64,000 nt of DNA from Aplysia californica (lineage: Eukaryota; Mollusca; Gastropoda; Aplysiida; Aplysiidae), in NCBI RefSeq assembly GCF_000002075.1, contig NW_004797314.1, forward strand, positions 1,432,736 through 1,496,735, read 5' to 3'. Below the pieces are notes generated by a model that ran no database searches, was not told the origin of the DNA, and saw nothing but the letters and a program-made list of their open reading frames with translations. Shown here piece by piece: positions 62,801 to 64,000 of this stretch. The first letter of the stretch is position 1, and each line of letters opens with the position of its first letter. The translations under genes and the position numbers were made by a program.

Positions 62801-62939
62801 GAGTCATAGGGCCTGCGCTGGAAAGACTTGCCGGCACAGAAGAAGCCCTCATCACAGAGTCCAGTGGGGATCACATTGCCATGTCCCTCACAGTACTCAC
62901 CAGGAGGACAGTCCTGGCAGCTGGTCTCATTGGTAGCAC
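17048..62939 (-). CDS. Giant type I membrane protein: GCC2/GCC3 ectodomain, one TM helix, coiled-coil tail (5' partial)
   Basis: 46 coding exons, 5' to 3': 62939-62768, 61970-61795, 61221-61030, 60503-60282, 55877-55624, 55364-55144, 54532-54312, 53845-53705, 53191-53027, 52023-51697, 51144-51036, 50287-50028, 49227-49072, 48421-48209, 47901-47728, 46742-46522, 45990-45590, 45249-45099, 44467-44338, 43754-43585, 43108-42942, 42606-42458, 41132-40946, 40596-40526, 40007-39687, 39142-38964, 38387-38213, 37234-37059, 36560-36366, 35854-35651, 34965-34759, 33754-33413, 32378-32172, 31560-31357, 30311-30207, 28993-28853, 27993-27805, 27203-27056, 26591-26428, 23906-23637, 22787-22499, 22215-21844, 21124-20833, 19799-19648, 19121-18961, 17389-17048. 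All are GT-AG and all phases join, giving about 3,160 residues. The first visible exon begins inside a codon, so signal peptide and start lie outside. The weakest junction is the donor at 44338 (TGT|gtaaat). Phase-0 cassette exons could be missing from the tail. Function unknown; the layout suggests a surface sensor or adhesion protein anchored to a long cytoplasmic rod. Confidence 0.85.
17742..17887. mobile_element. TA-flanked MITE, family B copy 1
   Basis: The left end TACAGTGTAGTCTGCTGTTA is the imperfect inverse of the right end TTAAGCAGACTCTACTATA. The interior shares GGACCACCTAATTTTCTTTT-type sequence and a TTAGAGAG block with the copy at 25279. It lies in the last intron of the giant gene. 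Confidence 0.7.
20497..20799. mobile_element. TTAA-flanked MITE (family D, copy 1)
   Basis: The ends TTAACTCTTTTATCTCC and GAGATAAAGAGTTAA are near-inverse and TTAA-flanked. The interior (CTCCCAGTGGCTCGTGG..., CATTTTTAGATTTAG) is shared with the copy at 58961. It ends 34 bp from exon 43 of the giant gene. Confidence 0.8.
20833..22215 (-). CDS. Exons 42-43: compact globular cytoplasmic domain with HxxxH helix
   Basis: Unlike the rod, this region is low in charge runs and has the look of a folded domain: LNARSLVIYKFGCHVAQL, VNILLAESIPSS, then MYRNSFAFDANNRILYLR, then a helix LETVGEYVLVLTHCLAHIKS, and DTSPEFQKEYQRAL. The His pair at 21854-21868 reads HCLAH, the spacing of an HExxH zinc-protease helix with Cys in place of the catalytic Glu. 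I do not recognise the family. Exon 43 ends with an acidic helical region leading back to coiled coil. Confidence 0.7.
21325..21537. mobile_element. TTAA-flanked MITE, about 210 bp
   Basis: The ends TTAACCCCTTCACTGCTG and CAGCAGTGAAGAGGTTAA are near-perfect inverses with TTAA at both borders. The interior is AT-rich and unlike the other TTAA elements. Confidence 0.75.
22499..22787 (-). CDS. Exon 41: Pro/Ala/Gln-rich linker
   Basis: This exon leaves the coiled coil. It has a flexible stretch rich in Pro, Ala, Ser and Gln, then a short helix with hydrophobic repeats (LNEAELMSLLMASPLYQKLE), and ends in Ser/Pro. It likely separates the rod from the globular domain encoded by the next two exons. 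Confidence 0.75.
23509..23571. repeat. (GT)n microsatellite beside exon 40
   Basis: About 24 GT units lie about 65 bp from the donor of exon 40 of the giant gene (minus strand CA repeat). The apparent extension of exon 40's frame through it is an artefact. Confidence 0.9.
23637..37234 (-). CDS. Exons 28-40: long charged coiled-coil rod with recurring motif
   Basis: Thirteen exons encode about 800 residues rich in Glu, Lys, Arg, Gln and Leu in heptad-like spacing. One motif recurs: L-x-x-K-L-A-x-R, a run of basic residues, then L and H/D-x-x-E. Examples are LRQKLAERRRHREEQL (exon 28), KANMEKRRQQRLREL (30), LQAKLASRNERKKRE (32), LRDKLAEQRKRRMEEL (34), ARGRLAKKYDGLRNEM (36) and LQDKLKKRKEEKLKA (40). 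Exons 29, 30, 31, 33 and 34 are 195-207 nt long and in phase 0 at both ends. The region probably forms an extended rod or oligomer; it resembles generic myosin-tail-like sequence and no specific partner can be named. Confidence 0.8.
23990..25052. mobile_element. TA-flanked inverted-repeat element (family C, copy 2), with 26-G run
   Basis: The left end TACAGTAGTCTCCGCCTAAA and right end GTTTAGACGGAGACTACTGTA are inverses with TA at both sides. Near the right end GCGTGCGTTTGAGTGG and AGCGTGCTTTTG repeats resemble those of the element at 4597. A run of 26 G lies at 24226-24251. No transposase is seen. Confidence 0.75.
25279..25458. mobile_element. TA-flanked MITE, family B copy 2
   Basis: The ends AATGGAGTCTGCATAAC and GTTTAAGCAGACTCCACTGTA are imperfect inverses. 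The interior shares GGACTGCCTAATTTTCTTT and a TTAGAGAG block with the copy at 17742. It sits in the same intron as the 1.06-kb family C element. Confidence 0.7.
28361..28560 (-). mobile_element. tRNA-derived SINE with 3' hairpin
   Basis: On the minus strand from 28558, the A-box-like TGGTGTAGTGGTTAGACA and B-box-like TAGTTCAATTCGGGG have tRNA order and spacing. The body runs about 170 bp and ends in a perfect hairpin at 28361-28384 (ATGCAGGTGT, loop TTTT, then its inverse; the arms abut). It lies in the intron between exons 37 and 36. Confidence 0.65.
31986..32166. mobile_element. TA-flanked MITE, family A copy 3, abutting a splice donor
   Basis: The ends TACAGTCGAAATTGTCTC and AGAGCAGGTTCGACTGTA are inverses; the element is reversed relative to the copy at 14419. 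Its right end lies six bases from the last base of exon 33 (32172), so its TA supplies position +6 of the donor GTAAGT. Confidence 0.8.
34590..34705 (+). mobile_element. Retroelement 3' tail ending in (ATT)n
   Basis: GTGCTATATGAATGCTATTTA followed by TTATCATTATTATTATTG resembles the tail at 15243-15303. It lies in the intron between exons 32 and 31. The 5' limit is not visible. Confidence 0.45.
37565..37874. mobile_element. TTAA-flanked MITE, about 310 bp
   Basis: The ends TTAACCCTTCGAGCCCCA and TGGGGCTGGAAGGGTTAA are near-inverse with TTAA at both sides. Its terminal 16 bases closely match those of the element at 13231, so it is likely the same piggyBac-like family with a different interior. 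Confidence 0.75.
37950..38150 (-). mobile_element. LINE 3' fragment (reverse-transcriptase ORF C-terminus)
   Basis: A minus-strand frame reads WNWRRVTENDVQKSGKTW and NNVKRLAQDREWWKVFV, the conserved end of non-LTR retrotransposon ORF2 (W-R-R-x-x-E-x-D ... G-x-T-W ... A-Q-D-R-x-x-W). It ends in a GAT/ATC run. A related copy is at 2796-2960. It starts next to exon 27 of the giant gene. Confidence 0.65.
38213..40596 (-). CDS. Exons 24-27: proximal cytoplasmic region with Ala-rich segment
   Basis: After a short acidic linker (exon 24), exon 25 starts a coiled coil (LYDKLEDQNLHLASQLARQQ) that breaks at an Ala/Gly-rich stretch with six or more Ala in a row. Exon 26 holds LMAALKILLDKLNSG and SPEMWEQLQRG, likely short helices, and exon 27 returns to charged coiled coil. 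The Ala-rich stretch is not hydrophobic enough to call a second membrane span. No enzyme motif was seen. Confidence 0.75.
40946..41132 (-). CDS. Exon 23: single transmembrane helix and juxtamembrane segment
   Basis: The exon encodes one long hydrophobic run, LIAFFAALVLLLVVAVIVW, followed at once by Arg-Pro-His and then a basic, Pro-rich stretch (HWKPQYRKLGLPPPVP). A positive flank on the C-terminal side puts the repeat array outside and the coiled coil inside (type I). No other segment of comparable hydrophobicity occurs in the chained protein. Confidence 0.88.
41541..41607 (+). mobile_element. Retroelement 3' end with (TTATC)n tail
   Basis: The stretch TGTTCCTCTGGGATAATAAA followed by TATC/TTATC repeats looks like the 3' end of a non-LTR element. 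Only the end is recognisable; the family is not named. It lies in the intron between exons 23 and 22. Confidence 0.45.
42458..44467 (-). CDS. Exons 19-22: membrane-proximal beta domain, cupredoxin-like
   Basis: About 200 residues of predicted beta structure: NVYVINFFDTG, then an LGEIVLFNVWIN strand, then FAHAFTAAGTYVFADAQ and a closing EVTIEVKATGTSC. The order G-E-x-V-x-F-N-V, then F-x-x-x-G-T-Y-V-F-x-D-x, then x-I-x-V-x-x-x-G-x-x-C is like the strand pattern of plastocyanin/cupredoxin folds. A His is present (FAHAF), but I cannot identify a full copper ligand set. It ends about 35 residues before the membrane helix. The fold is inferred; a fibronectin-like or other beta sandwich is possible. 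Confidence 0.5.
44125..44205 (-). mobile_element. Weak tRNA-like SINE head
   Basis: On the minus strand, GTCTTGTAGTTATGACATC and GAGTTCAATTTTT have A-box/B-box-like order, preceded by a C/G run. Spacing is tRNA-like but the boxes are degenerate. Confidence 0.35.
45099..45990 (-). CDS. Exons 17-18: EGF-like / Cys-rich junction domain
   Basis: Exon 17 (134 residues) begins with a last GCC2-like unit (CTNCPEGTYND), then irregular cysteine pairs including CSCIGKYRYY and CECLSGYIFYD, which resemble EGF-like hybrids, and TCPNGGS with CQCDNY across the exon 17/18 junction. Exon 18 then turns into Thr/Ser-rich beta-strand-like sequence (ASDGTISISITDPVTG) without further cysteines. This marks the change from the repeat array to the membrane-proximal fold. 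Domain names here are by pattern only. Confidence 0.7.
46522..62939 (-). CDS. Exons 1-16: ephrin-receptor-like (GCC2/GCC3) cysteine repeat array
   Basis: This part encodes about 1,000 residues of extracellular repeat. The unit is C-P-x-G-x-Y-C, as in CPAGYYC, CPIGYYC, CDPGYYC and CPVGYYC, with spacer arms such as PCPAGTF; I count about 37 G-x-x-C units. This is the pattern of the GCC2/GCC3 (ephrin type A/B receptor-like) family. Many N-x-S/T sequons (NET, NLT, NGT, NCT, NIT) suggest heavy glycosylation. Exons 3, 4, 8, 9, 10, 13, 14 and 15 start and end in phase 1, usually splitting a Gly codon just after a repeat. The acceptor at 61970 is chosen for exon 2 because it alone matches the phase of exon 1 and adds in-frame Cys-rich sequence; ligand unknown. 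Confidence 0.85.
46855..47085. repeat. (GTTT)n, (GT)n and retroelement (ATT)n tail
   Basis: GTTT repeats (about 46853-46877), a long GT tract (46921-47004), then GCGCGTTATAAATTCATTTA and (TTA)n to 47085, which is like the tails at 15303 and 34705. It lies in the intron between exons 16 and 15. Confidence 0.75.
47118..47299. mobile_element. TA-flanked MITE, family A copy 4
   Basis: The ends TATAGTGAAATTGTCC and AAAGCAGATTCGACTGTA match the family. The middle shares TAGTATCATTATAAT and AGGGTGGAAGTTGGAAGTGG-type blocks with the copy at 31986, in the same orientation. Confidence 0.75.
48901..49062. mobile_element. TA-flanked MITE, family A copy 5, beside a splice donor
   Basis: The left end TACAGTTCAACCTGCTCTAA is intact and the right end reads TTTGACTATA. 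The right end lies 10 bases from the last base of exon 13 (49072), so the element begins at intron position +10. Confidence 0.75.
52661..52993. mobile_element. TTAA-flanked MITE, about 330 bp
   Basis: The ends TTAACTGATTCAGCCCGCAG and CTGCGGGCTGAATCAGTTAA are perfect 20-bp inverses flanked by TTAA. Inside the left end is a second GCAGC/GCTGC-rich stem (CCGCTCACAGCGG). The perfect ends suggest a recent insertion. It lies in the intron between exons 10 and 9. Confidence 0.85.
55400..55495. repeat. GT-rich imperfect microsatellite
   Basis: Interrupted GTGT/ATGT repeats directly upstream of exon 6's acceptor in the giant gene. The long open frame reading through it is an artefact. Confidence 0.85.
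56263..56322. repeat. (CA)n microsatellite
   Basis: About 28 CA units with one interruption, in the 4.4-kb intron between exons 5 and 4. Confidence 0.9.
56571..56873. repeat. (AT)n followed by long (GT)n microsatellite
   Basis: AT repeat at 56571-56628, then interrupted GT repeats from 56653 to about 56873, in the same large intron. Both strands give long low-complexity frames that are not genes. Confidence 0.9.
58961..59249. mobile_element. TTAA-flanked MITE (family D, copy 2)
   Basis: The ends TTAACTCTTTATCTCCGG and CGGAGATAAAGAGTTAA are inverses with TTAA. The interior (CGCTCCCAGTGGCTGGCAG, CGGTGAGCCGCTGAAAGCGG, CATTTTTAGATTTAG) matches the copy at 20497 along its length. An internal stem CCGCTGAAAGCGG is present only here. 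It lies in the intron between exons 5 and 4. Confidence 0.85.
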
Positions 62940-64000
62940 CTGAGTGCAGACAACAGAATGGTACCTCAACACTGAGTAACATTTTACCTTCACATGCCAC
63001 AGATAGAGCAAAATTCTATGTTGCATCAGAACAATTTATAAAAACCCTCCACTTCTAGAAACATGCTTTGGGCCACAGTGCAAAAGTTCATTATGGGCTG
63101 ATCAGTTAACAACGATTAACAACAAAAACAACAAAAAGTATTGAGATATAAACATGGATCATGAGACAACAAAAATATTTCAAAGTACAAGGAACTACAT
63201 GAGGCATACAAAGAGAAAATGGTGATTAATTTTTAAAAATGGGGGTAAAAACCATGATGGACAACTAGAGCATAACATTTTTTCTAACAAATGGCCATTT
63301 ACCTGTTGATAAATTATTGCAAGTCTTGTGCTGTGTGCCAGCACATACAGTTCAATAACGTCAGTCTTAAAGTTACTAGAGTGGCTTTTTTCCACATAGC
63401 ATTTAGTGCTGTCAGCATACTTTGAAGAGAAATTGGAGAAATTCGGGCTCATACAACCTCAGCGACATTATTCTCCTATGACAGGGGTTAAGCAGAAACA
63501 TAAAGATCCCAAAACATAATAATCCATGATTTAGCTGTTGTAGTGAAGAAGATTGTGATTCAGGCATATACAGCCAAGCGAAATGTGGTGATCTTGGCTC
63601 TGTTCACATCAGCAAAAGATTTTATTGAAGTTTCAAGGCCAAAAGTCCTACCTCTAAATAAGTGGCTAATAATGTGTTCCACAGGCCCCTTTTCAGGTCA
63701 AAGTAGAGAAAAACTTTCATCAGACTGATGTCGGCTGATATGAGAGAATAACTTGACAGTTTGGGACAGAAACAATAGTAAGATGGACTACCTAAAAGAT
63801 CTTACTAAAGGTTTTAAAAGTTAGCACTCTCTCAACCAGACCCTAACTAGTGAAAAGGTAGAGGAACATCGGATCCGTCACCCTTATATTTGCATGCATC
63901 TGTGTCATAATAGTAACTCTTTTTGCCTTGCACGCAAAACATATTTAATCTATCCACAACATTGGAAGATACTTTATCGAGTATCACAGCCTTTCTGGTG
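62940..64000 (-). other. Intron upstream of the first visible exon of the giant gene
   Basis: The first visible exon (62939) starts with the last two bases of a Gly-type codon, so an upstream exon must exist. I found no Cys-rich reading frame with splice sites between 62940 and 64000, so this is read as intron. The remaining 5' exons, signal peptide and promoter lie beyond the window. Confidence 0.6.

Noticed and set aside
63600-63720. Possible short minus-strand exon with AG and GT borders near 63654-63690
   Set aside because: It would encode about 12 residues without cysteines and unlike the flanking repeat array; the splice signals are probably coincidental.
1-64000. Search for tRNA or rRNA genes, CRISPR arrays and virus-like elements
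   Set aside because: Only degenerate tRNA-like SINE heads were found; no intact RNA genes, spaced repeats, long terminal repeats or capsid/integrase-like frames were seen.

Overview
This is nuclear DNA from an animal, most likely a mollusc and perhaps a gastropod. The reasons are AT-rich introns, many small TA- and TTAA-flanked transposon relics, long GT and AT microsatellites, and frequent TAGGCCTA/TAGATCT words. That placement is an inference, not a match. Both genes have GT-AG introns, and every proposed exon junction was checked for reading phase.

Two genes lie tail to tail. On the plus strand (promoter about 1.7 kb, stop at 12487) is a complete threonine synthase-like 2 gene (THNSL2 type): nine coding exons, 473 residues, with an intact PLP lysine and phosphate loops. 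On the minus strand, from about 62.9 kb down to 17.05 kb, is most of a giant single-pass membrane protein. I could chain 46 coding exons into one open frame of about 3,160 residues; its 5' end lies beyond the window. In order it has a long ephrin-receptor-like (GCC2/GCC3) cysteine repeat array with about 37 G-x-x-C units, a Cys-rich EGF-like block, a beta-rich membrane-proximal domain resembling a cupredoxin, one transmembrane helix, and a cytoplasmic tail of about 1,680 residues. The tail is mostly charged coiled coil made of a recurring motif, then a Pro/Ala linker, a compact globular domain with an HxxxH helix, and a basic C-terminus. I know of no named vertebrate gene with this layout. It is the main discovery candidate.

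The rest is intron and intergenic DNA packed with non-autonomous DNA transposons. There are seven TTAA-flanked piggyBac-like elements, five copies of a TA-flanked family of about 180 bp, two copies each of two other terminal-inverted-repeat families, tRNA-derived SINE candidates and two 3' ends of a LINE. Two of the 180-bp elements sit 5-9 nt inside introns, against 5' splice sites of the giant gene. No RNA genes, CRISPR arrays or virus-like elements were recognised.

Layout: 1-1700 upstream DNA with a GT/GC tract; 1714-12985 THNSL2; 12986-17047 intergenic DNA and probable 3' UTRs; 17048-62939 the giant receptor-like gene; 62940-64000 its next intron, with no exon recognised.
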